A DNA stretch of 64,000 nucleotides from TMP-7 sp038212445. Lineage in GTDB: Bacteria > Acidobacteriota > Terriglobia > Bryobacterales > Bryobacteraceae. Numbering within the stretch: position 1 is the first letter of the stretch; each line of letters opens with the position of its first letter. A program made the position numbers and the translations under genes. This document shows, one piece after another, positions 40,779-48,225 of this stretch. The notes beneath the pieces are model-generated. The model was not told the DNA's origin. It saw only the letters and a list, made by a program, of their open reading frames with translations, and searched no databases. The stretch spans positions 124,001-188,000 of the forward strand of contig JBBQUM010000002.1 of the NCBI GenBank assembly GCA_038212445.1, in the 5' to 3' direction.

Positions 40779-43438
40779 CTGCCGGCGCGTCCCTGGGCCC
40801 CTACCGCATCGACGCCCGTATTGACGCCGGCGGTATGGGCGAAGTCTTCCGCGGCACCGATACCCGCCTCAATCGCACCGTCGCCATCAAAGTCCTCCAC
40901 GCCAATCGCGCCGCCGGGCCCGAATTTCAGCGGCGCTTCGAAATAGAAGCTAAGGCTGTCTCGAGCCTCAACCATCCCAACATCTGCATCCTTCATGACG
41001 TGGGCCGCCACCAGGACGTCGACTATCTGGTGATGGAGTATCTCGCCGGAGAAACCCTCCGCGCTGTTCTCACCAACGGCCCGCTGCCCGTCCCCGTCGC
41101 ACTCCGCTACACCGAGCAAATCCTCCACGCTCTCGAACACGCCCACGGCCGCGGCGTCATCCATCGCGACCTCAAGCCCGGCAACATTATGCTCGTAGGA
41201 TCGCCAGCCGCCCGCGCCGTCAAACTCCTCGACTTTGGACTCGCCCAAACCGCCCAAGCTCCCCGCTCCGGCAATCCCCAGGAAGCCAGCACCGAACTCG
41301 CTCTCACTGCGCCCGGCGACGTCGTGGGCACGCCGCAATATATGGCGCCAGAGGTCCTCCAGCGCATGCCCGCCGACGCTCGGAGCGATCTCCACGCCCT
41401 TGGCGCCATCCTCTACGAGATGCTTACCGGCATCAAGGCATTCGACGGCGACACCCAGGCACACGTACTCGCTTCAGTGCTCCGCGACGTCCCCAAACCT
41501 GTATCGTCCCTCCGTCCCGAAGTGCCGCACGCACTCGACGCCATCGTCCAACGCTGTCTTGAAAAGAATCCCGCCGACCGCTGGCAGTCCGCCTCCGATC
41601 TCCGCGCAGTGCTCGAAATCTACGCCGGCCCGCAATTCTCCCCGCCGCGTGCCATCACCACCGCTCAGTCAGGCAACTTCAAATGGCTCGCGGCCGCCTC
41701 ACTCTTGCTTATCTCCGCCCTCGCAATCGCCGCCGTCTGGCTCGCCCGGCGGCCTGCACCGGCTCCGTCTCTACGCTTCACTGTCGCCGCGCCCGACGGC
41801 TATTTCTTCGCACCGCGCGGCTGTGCGAGTTCACCGAACGGACGCAACCTCGCCTGCGTCGTCATTCCCGCCAAAGGCGGTCGCGAACGTCTCTGGATCC
41901 GCCCTCTCGATTCGCGTCCGCTTCAACCCATCGACGGCACCGAAGACGCTTCTGGTCCTTTCTGGTCACCCGACGGCCGCTTCGTCGGGTTTTTCGCCGA
42001 AGGCAAGCTGAAAAAGCTGAACCTGGACAATCGCACCATCCAAAACATATGCCCCGCTTCCGCCGATCTCGGCGCCACCTGGGGACCTTCAGGCGACATC
42101 GTCTTTTCGCCTTTCAACCGCATCGCGCTGCAACGCGTGTCTGCCGCCGGTGGCGACCCGCAACCGCTCACCACGCTCGCTACCTCGAAGGGTGAAAACT
42201 CCCATCGCTGGCCTCAGTTTCTTCCAGATGGCCGGCACTTCCTTTTCATCGCCCGAAGTTCCGTCGCCAGCAACACTTCTGTCATGATCGGTTCCCTCGA
42301 CAGCAAAGAGACTCGCCGGCTGTTCCCAGCCCAATCCAACGCCACTTTTGTGCAACCCAACCGCATTTTGTTTGCCCGCCAGAAGACTCTCCTCTCTCAA
42401 ATTCTTAACCCAAAAACATTTCAACTTGAAGGCAATTCCGAACCCGTGCCGGATATCCCGCCCATCGGCCAACAAACGCCGAGCGCTTCAGCCTATTTCA
42501 CGGCTTCAGTCGATGGAGGCTTACTTGCCTATCAGGCCCCGGATATCGTCTCCACGCAACTGACCTGGTTCGATCGTTCGGGCCGCCACCTGTCACTAAT
42601 CGGGCCCGAATCCCCGGACGTGATCATGCAGCCAAGAATCTCTCCCGACGGTCGCCTGGCCGCCGTCGCCTTACCCGAACACGAGACCGGCAACCGCGAC
42701 ATCTACTTGCTCAATCTGTCAAATGGACTGATGACTCGCCTGACGTCTAATCCCGCCAATGACTGGTTTCCTGTATGGTCACCAGATGGTAGGCGCATCG
42801 TGTTTGCCTCTGACCGCACCGTGCCCGCCACAATCTGGCGCATGACCCCCAACGGAGAGTCGACAGAAGAACAGCTCTTTCAGGTCGACGCCGACGTTAC
42901 CGATATGTCCGAGGATGGTAATTTTCTGCTGGGCACAATACGGCCGGATATCTTCGTCTTTCCTCTGGTAGGAGATCGAAAGCCATATCTCCTGATTCAC
43001 GGATTGCAGGGTGTACTCGACGATGGGCACATCACGCGCAATGGTAAGGCGGTGGCTTTTACATCTAATGAGGCTGGCGTGAGAAACATCTACGTCGCAT
43101 CCTTCAAGCAACACGACAAGCAAAGAGTATCAGCCGACGGCGGGTACAGTCCCACATGGAGAGGCGACGGCAAAGAACTTTTCTACGCATCTCCCGAGGG
43201 CAGAATCATGTCGGTCGAAATCGAAATTGGCGACACCATCCGCGCCGGCGCTCCCCGCGCACTGTTCTCCGCTTGCCGGCCCGCTCAGCCATTGCGCGGA
43301 GCGGAACACTTCTACGACGTCTCCGCCGACGGTCAAAAGTTCCTCATCAGCTGTAACGTCGACTCTCCCGGCAGGTCCCTCGTCAACGTCGACCTCGGCT
43401 GGACTTCGCGCCTCGCCAAAACCGCCGCCTCCCAGTAG
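40769..43438 (+). CDS. Ser/Thr protein kinase with membrane segment and extracytoplasmic PD40 propeller
   Basis: 889 aa. The kinase domain (about 10-275) has the glycine loop RIDAGGMGEVFRGTD, ATP Lys in TVAIKVLHANR, catalytic loop VIHRDLKPGNIML, DFG in LLDFGLA, and APE in GTPQYMAPE, so it should be active. A single membrane helix (WLAAASLLLISALAIAAVWL, about 303-323) leads to a WD40-like/TolB PD40 propeller of about 550 residues with repeats such as SGPFWSPDGRFVGFF, DWFPVWSPDGRRIVFASDR and GYSPTWRGDGKELFYAS. The outer propeller is the presumed sensor. This fusion is very common in Solibacter-type genomes. The target is unknown. Confidence 0.93.
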   Translation: MSLAAGASLGPYRIDARIDAGGMGEVFRGTDTRLNRTVAIKVLHANRAAGPEFQRRFEIEAKAVSSLNHPNICILHDVGRHQDVDYLVMEYLAGETLRAVLTNGPLPVPVALRYTEQILHALEHAHGRGVIHRDLKPGNIMLVGSPAARAVKLLDFGLAQTAQAPRSGNPQEASTELALTAPGDVVGTPQYMAPEVLQRMPADARSDLHALGAILYEMLTGIKAFDGDTQAHVLASVLRDVPKPVSSLRPEVPHALDAIVQRCLEKNPADRWQSASDLRAVLEIYAGPQFSPPRAITTAQSGNFKWLAAASLLLISALAIAAVWLARRPAPAPSLRFTVAAPDGYFFAPRGCASSPNGRNLACVVIPAKGGRERLWIRPLDSRPLQPIDGTEDASGPFWSPDGRFVGFFAEGKLKKLNLDNRTIQNICPASADLGATWGPSGDIVFSPFNRIALQRVSAAGGDPQPLTTLATSKGENSHRWPQFLPDGRHFLFIARSSVASNTSVMIGSLDSKETRRLFPAQSNATFVQPNRILFARQKTLLSQILNPKTFQLEGNSEPVPDIPPIGQQTPSASAYFTASVDGGLLAYQAPDIVSTQLTWFDRSGRHLSLIGPESPDVIMQPRISPDGRLAAVALPEHETGNRDIYLLNLSNGLMTRLTSNPANDWFPVWSPDGRRIVFASDRTVPATIWRMTPNGESTEEQLFQVDADVTDMSEDGNFLLGTIRPDIFVFPLVGDRKPYLLIHGLQGVLDDGHITRNGKAVAFTSNEAGVRNIYVASFKQHDKQRVSADGGYSPTWRGDGKELFYASPEGRIMSVEIEIGDTIRAGAPRALFSACRPAQPLRGAEHFYDVSADGQKFLISCNVDSPGRSLVNVDLGWTSRLAKTAASQ

Positions 43439-43441
43439 CCG

Positions 43442-44686
43442 CTATTCCTTCTCTACTACTCCGCCCTTCATCACAAACTTCACCTTACGGATTGCCGAAA
43501 TATCACGCGTCGGATCCCCATCCACCGCCACCAGGTCTGCCAGCATCCCCTGCCGCACCTGCCCAATATCCATGTGCAGCACGCGACCCGCAATCGATGT
43601 CGCCGACTTCAGAGCCTCCACCGGCGCCATCCCGTAATCCACCATCATCTCGATCTCACGCGCGTTGTCCCCGTGCGTGAACACGCCGATGTCACTGCCG
43701 CTCAATATCGTTACGCCCGCCGCCAGCGCCAGCTTGAAACTCTCACGCTTGCGCTTGATCGACGGCGGATCCGGCTGCGTCCCCTTCTTCCAGCCACCGT
43801 ACTGCGTAATCGCATCGCCTGCCGCCAGCGTCGGACACAGCGCCACCCCGCGCTCCGCCATCAGCTTGAAAACTTCGGCCGTCCCCGCATCGCCATGTTC
43901 AATCGTCTCGACACCCGCCAGCGTCGCCCGCCGCATTCCCTCCGGCGTGCTCGCGTGCACCGCCACTGGGATTCCCGCGCTCTTCGCCGTCTCCACCGCC
44001 AGCTTCATCTCTTCCAGCGAAAACGTCGGATGCGACCCCGGCTTCGGACCCCACCGGTAGTCGCCATACATCTTCACCCAGTCCGCGCCATGCCCAATCT
44101 GATCGCGCACCACAGCCATCAGATGATCCACACCATCCGCTTCCTCAGCGCCCTGTGGCGTGTGCCACTCGGCCGCAAATCCCTTCGGGGCATAAGTATT
44201 GGTGGCGACAATCGCCCGCGTCGACACCAGCATTCGCGGACCCTTGATAATTCCCTCGTTCACCGCCTGCTTCAACTCCACATCCGCGTAACCGGCGCCT
44301 TCCGTCCCTAAATCCCTGACCGTCGTGAACCCCGCCAGCAGCGTCGCCCGCAGATGATTCACCGCCCGCGCCGCCCGCAGTGCAACGCCCTCTTTCAATA
44401 CCTGATCGGTCCAGGGAACCTCGTTGTACGGATGCAATAGGACATGCGAGTGTCCCTCTACCATTCCCGGCATCAGAGTCGCCGACCCCAGATCGATTAC
44501 CCGCGCGCCCGTGGTGTCGACACTCGCGCCGGCCGCCTCAATTCGCTCGCCCCGCACCCGCACCCACCATCCGTCATGCACGCTCTCGCCGTCAAACACC
44601 CGCGCCGCCTTCAGCACAATCACCTGCTGCTGCGCGGCCAGCGGCAGCACCATCGCCGCGATCAACAACCAGCGGACCGCCCTCAC
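43442..44686 (-). CDS. Exported metal-dependent amidohydrolase (imidazolonepropionase-like)
   Basis: 414 aa from the GTG that overlaps the stop of the preceding methyltransferase (GTGA); a further GTG at 44704 is possible. A signal peptide (RAVRWLLIAAMVLPLAA) precedes the amidohydrolase barrel. Metal ligands are HxH in MVEGHSHVLLHP, Lys in DWVKMYGDYRW, His in PVAVHAST, His in GVETIEHGD and Asp in LSGSDIGVF, a full binuclear site. Secreted members of this group are often dipeptidases or prolidase-like (Xaa-Pro/Xaa-Arg) enzymes, but the substrate here is not clear. C-terminal MLADLVAVDGDPTRDISAI is typical. Confidence 0.88.
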   Translation of the reverse strand: MRAVRWLLIAAMVLPLAAQQQVIVLKAARVFDGESVHDGWWVRVRGERIEAAGASVDTTGARVIDLGSATLMPGMVEGHSHVLLHPYNEVPWTDQVLKEGVALRAARAVNHLRATLLAGFTTVRDLGTEGAGYADVELKQAVNEGIIKGPRMLVSTRAIVATNTYAPKGFAAEWHTPQGAEEADGVDHLMAVVRDQIGHGADWVKMYGDYRWGPKPGSHPTFSLEEMKLAVETAKSAGIPVAVHASTPEGMRRATLAGVETIEHGDAGTAEVFKLMAERGVALCPTLAAGDAITQYGGWKKGTQPDPPSIKRKRESFKLALAAGVTILSGSDIGVFTHGDNAREIEMMVDYGMAPVEALKSATSIAGRVLHMDIGQVRQGMLADLVAVDGDPTRDISAIRKVKFVMKGGVVEKE

Positions 44687-45252
44687 TTCGCCGGTACCGT
44701 CCACAGAAACAGCCTGTGGCTCAAAAACGTTTCCTCTTCATCAGGATTGTTCACCTGCACCTCTTTTTGCGGCTTCCAGTCACCCATCTCAAATGTGTTC
44801 GACACCACCCGCGTCCCCGGTTTCAAATCGCGCAGTAGCTTCGGCCTCAGCCTCAAATTCACACTGCTCAACAGAAACAGCGTCACCACGCTCGCTTCAT
44901 GTATGTCCGCATTGAAAAGATCGTTCTCCTCAAAGCGAACCAGGTGCTCGACTCCCGCCTTCTTCGCGTTTTCCTTGGCTTCTGTGATCCGAACAGGATT
45001 GATGTCGATCCCCACGCCGCGCGCACCGTATGTTTTGGCCGCGGCAATCACAATGCGGCCGTCCCCGCAGCCGAGATCGTAAACAATATCGCTCTTCTTC
45101 ACCGCTGCCAGTTTCAACATCTCCGCTACCGCCGCGTCCGTCGTCGGGACGTACGGAACGTCGGGAGCGTGTGTCGGGGGAGTGTCCTGCGCGCTCGCTG
45201 CAAGCGCACCAACCATCACTGCAACCAGGAAGGTTTTCGGAAGTTGCATCAC
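44683..45252 (-). CDS. Class I SAM methyltransferase with N-terminal signal-like sequence
   Basis: 189 aa. A hydrophobic leader (KTFLVAVMVGALAASAQ) precedes VPYVPTTDAAVAEMLKLAAV and the SAM motif YDLGCGDGRIVIAAAKTYGA then GVGIDINPVRITEAKENA. The rest (VVTLFLLSSVNLRLRPKLLR, TRVVSNTFEMGDW) matches the lysine-methyltransferase-like family related to FAM173/ATPSCKMT. A strong AGGAGGT site lies just before the ATG, so the leader is truly translated. Whether it is cleaved or works as an anchor is unclear; a periplasmic SAM enzyme would need a SAM supply. It overlaps the amidohydrolase gene. Confidence 0.82.
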   Translation of the reverse strand: MMQLPKTFLVAVMVGALAASAQDTPPTHAPDVPYVPTTDAAVAEMLKLAAVKKSDIVYDLGCGDGRIVIAAAKTYGARGVGIDINPVRITEAKENAKKAGVEHLVRFEENDLFNADIHEASVVTLFLLSSVNLRLRPKLLRDLKPGTRVVSNTFEMGDWKPQKEVQVNNPDEEETFLSHRLFLWTVPAK

Positions 45253-45270
45253 TACCTCCTGGAGCAGAGT

Positions 45271-46143
45271 CTACTTCATCTTCAACGTCGTTCTCAGCCA
45301 GTCCACCATCTCCGGCTTCCAATGCTGCAACTCAGGGGCTTTCCATCCACCCATGCCGTGGCCACCGCCGTCAATCGTGATGATTTCGCATCTCGCGCCC
45401 ACCCGCTTCATCGCCTCGCACATCTCCGTCGTCTGCGTAAATGGCACCTGGTCATCCTTGGTCCCGTGAATACACAGGAACGGCGGCATGCCTTTGCTCA
45501 CCGCGTACAGCGGTGCCACCGACCTCAACTTGGCCAGCCCGGCAGCGTCCAATTGCTCGGCACCAAAAAAGTGGATTCCTCCCCCGTTCGCCGCGTGACG
45601 GTTGATGCTCGTCATGTTGAATCGCTCTGGGTGATCCTTGCGCTCCAGCGCCATCTGCCCGTAGTCCACCGGACCGTAGAAGTCCACCACCACCGCTACC
45701 TTGTTCTTCGCTGTCTGGTGCGTCCCCGCATAGTTCACCAGCAGCCCTCCGGCCGACTCGCCAATCAACGCGATCCTCCCGGCGTCAACGTGATAAGTCT
45801 TCGCATTCGCCCTCACCCACGCAATCGCCGCGTCTACATCAGCGCTCGCCTCCGGCAGTTTCGCCAGCGGCGCCAACCGGTAGTCAATGCTGAACCACGC
45901 GATGCCCGCGTTGGTGAGAACGTTGAAAAGCGGCCGCACATTCGTGCTCCGGCTGCCTTCGTCAAACCCTCCCCCATGCACCAGCACCGCCGCCGGGAAA
46001 GGACCCGGGCCGTCCGGCACGTGCAAATCGAGCAGCAGCGCATGACCGTCCGGCTTGCCATACTCCACGGCCTTCTGGTCAATCGCCTCCGCAGCCAGCA
46101 CGAATGCGGCAGCGAGCGTAATCGCTAGGATTCGTGTTCTCAC
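45271..46143 (-). CDS. Secreted alpha/beta-hydrolase, esterase/lipase-like
   Basis: 290 aa from a GTG with TACAAT 8 nt upstream. A signal peptide covers about 1-19. The oxyanion motif is VLVHGGGFDEGSR, the nucleophile is Ser in ALIGESAGGLL, the acid is Asp in GTKDDQVPFTQ, and the base is His in DGGGHGMGGW. This is the hormone-sensitive-lipase/BD-FAE type. YGKPDGHALLLDLHVPDGPG at the N-terminus is typical of feruloyl/acetyl-esterase-like members. The ester substrate is unknown. It lies 18 nt upstream of the methyltransferase in the same direction. Confidence 0.9.
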   Translation of the reverse strand: MRTRILAITLAAAFVLAAEAIDQKAVEYGKPDGHALLLDLHVPDGPGPFPAAVLVHGGGFDEGSRSTNVRPLFNVLTNAGIAWFSIDYRLAPLAKLPEASADVDAAIAWVRANAKTYHVDAGRIALIGESAGGLLVNYAGTHQTAKNKVAVVVDFYGPVDYGQMALERKDHPERFNMTSINRHAANGGGIHFFGAEQLDAAGLAKLRSVAPLYAVSKGMPPFLCIHGTKDDQVPFTQTTEMCEAMKRVGARCEIITIDGGGHGMGGWKAPELQHWKPEMVDWLRTTLKMK

Positions 46144-46192
46144 GGAAGAGAATTGTAACAGCTATCGCCGGGTGGAACGGCGTCTCGCGGAA

Positions 46193-46669
46193 CTACTTCC
46201 AGGTTCCGAGTAGCCGGCGCACCAAAACAAGTTGGCCCAGATGATAGGCGTTATGATCCGCCAGCAGCAGGGCCTCACGCAGGACAGTTTTTCCGTCGGC
46301 GTGCGGGATCGGCGCCAGCAAGTCCGTAGACTCGTCCGACACCAGCGCAATCATCGCCGCCAGATCTTTCTGAAACGACGCAACGCTTCTGTCCCAGGCA
46401 GCGCCATCCGCCGGTGCATCCGTCGTGGGCCAGTATCCCGCCGGAAAATCAGGCGACACATGCTTGGCGTCCCGCGTGTACTCCAGGATGTCCCACTGCG
46501 CAATCCGCAAGTGCTCAAGCAGTTGCCACGGCGTATGCTCGGCACCGTCCGGCCGTTTTCCCCGGGCGTCGGCCGGCATGTCCTTAACAGCAGTCGCGAA
46601 ATCCGCATGCGCGCCTTCGCCTTTCAGCAAGGTCGCCAACAGTTCACTTAATAAGTTGTCTTTTTTCAT
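46193..46669 (-). CDS. DinB-family protein
   Basis: 158 aa with the DinB four-helix bundle and its three metal-binding histidines: first in HTPWQLLEHLRIAQWDILEY, then two in LADHNAYHLGQLVLVRRLLG. DinB/YfiT-like proteins include thiol-dependent transferases (bacillithiol/mycothiol) and many of unknown role. It is divergent from the AraC regulator, 69 nt apart, so the two may be functionally linked. Confidence 0.85.
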   Translation of the reverse strand: MKKDNLLSELLATLLKGEGAHADFATAVKDMPADARGKRPDGAEHTPWQLLEHLRIAQWDILEYTRDAKHVSPDFPAGYWPTTDAPADGAAWDRSVASFQKDLAAMIALVSDESTDLLAPIPHADGKTVLREALLLADHNAYHLGQLVLVRRLLGTWK

Positions 46670-46738
46670 TAGTCCCTCTTAGAATCTCCATCTCAGGTCG
46701 TGCTATCAACTTTATAGGTCAGTACGAGGGACGAGTTC

Positions 46739-47608
46739 TTGGCAAAAATTGCGACAGTTTCGCAGGCCGTTGGCGACCGGACCAGCCAAGGCCTTCCTGC
46801 GAATCCCGGATCCAAAGTGATCGCCCGGGGAGACGGGTGGCAGGTCACTGAGATCGTCTGTACGTCCGGTCCGCGCGACCGTCCGTTCGTCGAGCAGCAC
46901 GCCAACGTCAACGTCGCCATTGTACTGGCCGGCAGTTTCCAGTACAGTTCGGCAGGCCGGCGCGAATTGATGACGCCTGGATCGATCATGCTCGGCAATC
47001 CAGGGCAGTGCTTCGAATGCGGCCATGAGCACGGCACCGGTGACCGCTGCCTGTCGTTCTCCTACCACCCTGACTTTTTCGCCGGCGTTAACGGCGGTAC
47101 GCGCCAGTTCCAAACGCTTCGCCTGGCCCCAATGCGCACGCTATCGGCTGTAGTTGCGCGATCATCCGCTGCACTCGGCGAACAATCGACAGGTTGGGAA
47201 GACCTCAGCCTCGAATTGGCAGTGGCAGTGGTCGCGAACTCGACGGCCGGCCAGCCTGAACCCGTGCCGCTGTCCGCCGAGGCTCGCGTCACCCGCGCCA
47301 TCCGCCTCATCGAGCACGAGTCGCACACCGGCCTGCCTCTCGCAACGCTCGCCCAGGAAGCCGGCCTGAGTCCGTACCATTTCCTGCGGACTTTCGAAAG
47401 CCTTACCGGCCTCACTCCCCACCAGTACGTCCTTCGAACCCGCCTTCGACACGCAGCAGCAAAGTTGGCGGATCAGGCAGCCCCGCCAACGAGGATCCTC
47501 GACATCGCGCTCGACTGCGGCTTCGCCGACATCTCGAATTTCAACCGCGCCTTCAAAAGCGAGTTCGGCATGAGCCCGCGAGCCTTTCGCTCAAAAACGA
47601 CCCGCTGA
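46739..47608 (+). CDS. AraC-family transcriptional regulator
   Basis: 289 aa from a TTG with GAGGGA 7 nt upstream. The N-terminal cupin-like sensor (about 30-110) contains VEQHANVNVAIVLAGSFQYS and GSIMLGNPGQCFECGHEH with a cysteine/histidine-rich patch. The C-terminal DNA-binding domain (about 180-285) has two helix-turn-helix units: LATLAQEAGLSPYHFLRTFE then IALDCGFADISNFNRAFKSE followed by FGMSPRAFR. It is probably an activator; the adjacent divergent DinB gene is the obvious candidate target. Confidence 0.9.
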   Translation: MAKIATVSQAVGDRTSQGLPANPGSKVIARGDGWQVTEIVCTSGPRDRPFVEQHANVNVAIVLAGSFQYSSAGRRELMTPGSIMLGNPGQCFECGHEHGTGDRCLSFSYHPDFFAGVNGGTRQFQTLRLAPMRTLSAVVARSSAALGEQSTGWEDLSLELAVAVVANSTAGQPEPVPLSAEARVTRAIRLIEHESHTGLPLATLAQEAGLSPYHFLRTFESLTGLTPHQYVLRTRLRHAAAKLADQAAPPTRILDIALDCGFADISNFNRAFKSEFGMSPRAFRSKTTR

Positions 47609-47686
47609 ATCAGACCATCCATCCGCAGCGCGACGCGCGCATACACCGGTGCATCGACTATGCCGGAGGTAACTGATCGAGCAGAG

Positions 47687-47968
47687 TTATGCATATGCCA
47701 GGCGCTTGAGCTTCAGCCGGTCACGCCGGACGTGAGCAAGATCGTACTGGGCTTGTTGCACCAGCCAGCCTTGCTCTGTGCCACCAAAAACCTTGGTCAG
47801 CCTGACAGCCATCTCCGGAGATATGCCGCGCTTACCGTTTACGAGTTCGGAAAGTGTGTTGCGCGTCACGCCCAAGGCTTTGGCGGCGTCAGTGATCGTC
47901 AGTGCCAAAGGCTCAATGCATTCATGCAGGACGACTACGCCGGGAGGCGGCGGATTCTTCATGGTCAT
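47687..47968 (-). CDS. higA: HigA-type antitoxin (addiction-module helix-turn-helix)
   Basis: 93 aa. PPPPGVVVLHECIEPLALTI then DAAKALGVTRNTLSELVNGK and GISPEMAVRLTKVFGG is the standard HigA/VapI-like XRE helix-turn-helix. In intact modules it binds and silences the HigB mRNA interferase and represses the operon. Here its ATG overlaps the TGA of the upstream higB remnant (ATGA), keeping the usual higB-higA order, but that toxin is broken, so this is an orphan antitoxin or residual regulator. Confidence 0.9.
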   Translation of the reverse strand: MTMKNPPPPGVVVLHECIEPLALTITDAAKALGVTRNTLSELVNGKRGISPEMAVRLTKVFGGTEQGWLVQQAQYDLAHVRRDRLKLKRLAYA

Positions 47969-48186
47969 GGATTGTGGTAGTCGACATAATCAACGTCCTC
48001 CGCTCCTTCGTCAAATCGAAAAGTCACTCGCCAGTTGGCGCTTACCGTAACTGCCTAAGTGCCAAACATCTGTCCCTTGAGCCGATGCAATCGAAACCCC
48101 GGCATGTCCATGTGGCCCACGGTGGGAGCAGCATGAAGAGTCGCCAGAATGTTCCGCGGCTTCGTGGCGTGTTCCGGCTCCACGCC
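47965..48186 (-). pseudogene. higB: higB toxin remnant: 5' truncated with internal amber codon
   Basis: Reading the minus strand from about 48186: GVEPEHATKPRNILATLHAA, GFRLHRLKGQMFGT, then TAG, then in the same frame AVTVSANWRVTFRFDEGAED and VDYVDYHNP, TGA. This follows the HigB/RelE-like pattern up to the conserved ending D-x-D-Y-x-D-Y-H. The stop replaces the Trp that precedes the [AS]-V-x-V-S-x-N-W-R motif, a one-base TGG to TAG change. The first ~25 residues of HigB (normally I-x-S-F-x-x-K-G) are missing, replaced by sequence abutting the end of the repeat/beta-lactamase gene. No functional toxin can be made without suppression. Confidence 0.8.
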
Positions 48187-48225
48187 TAACCCAGGGCCCG
48201 CCAGACACCCTCCCCACCTCGTCCC

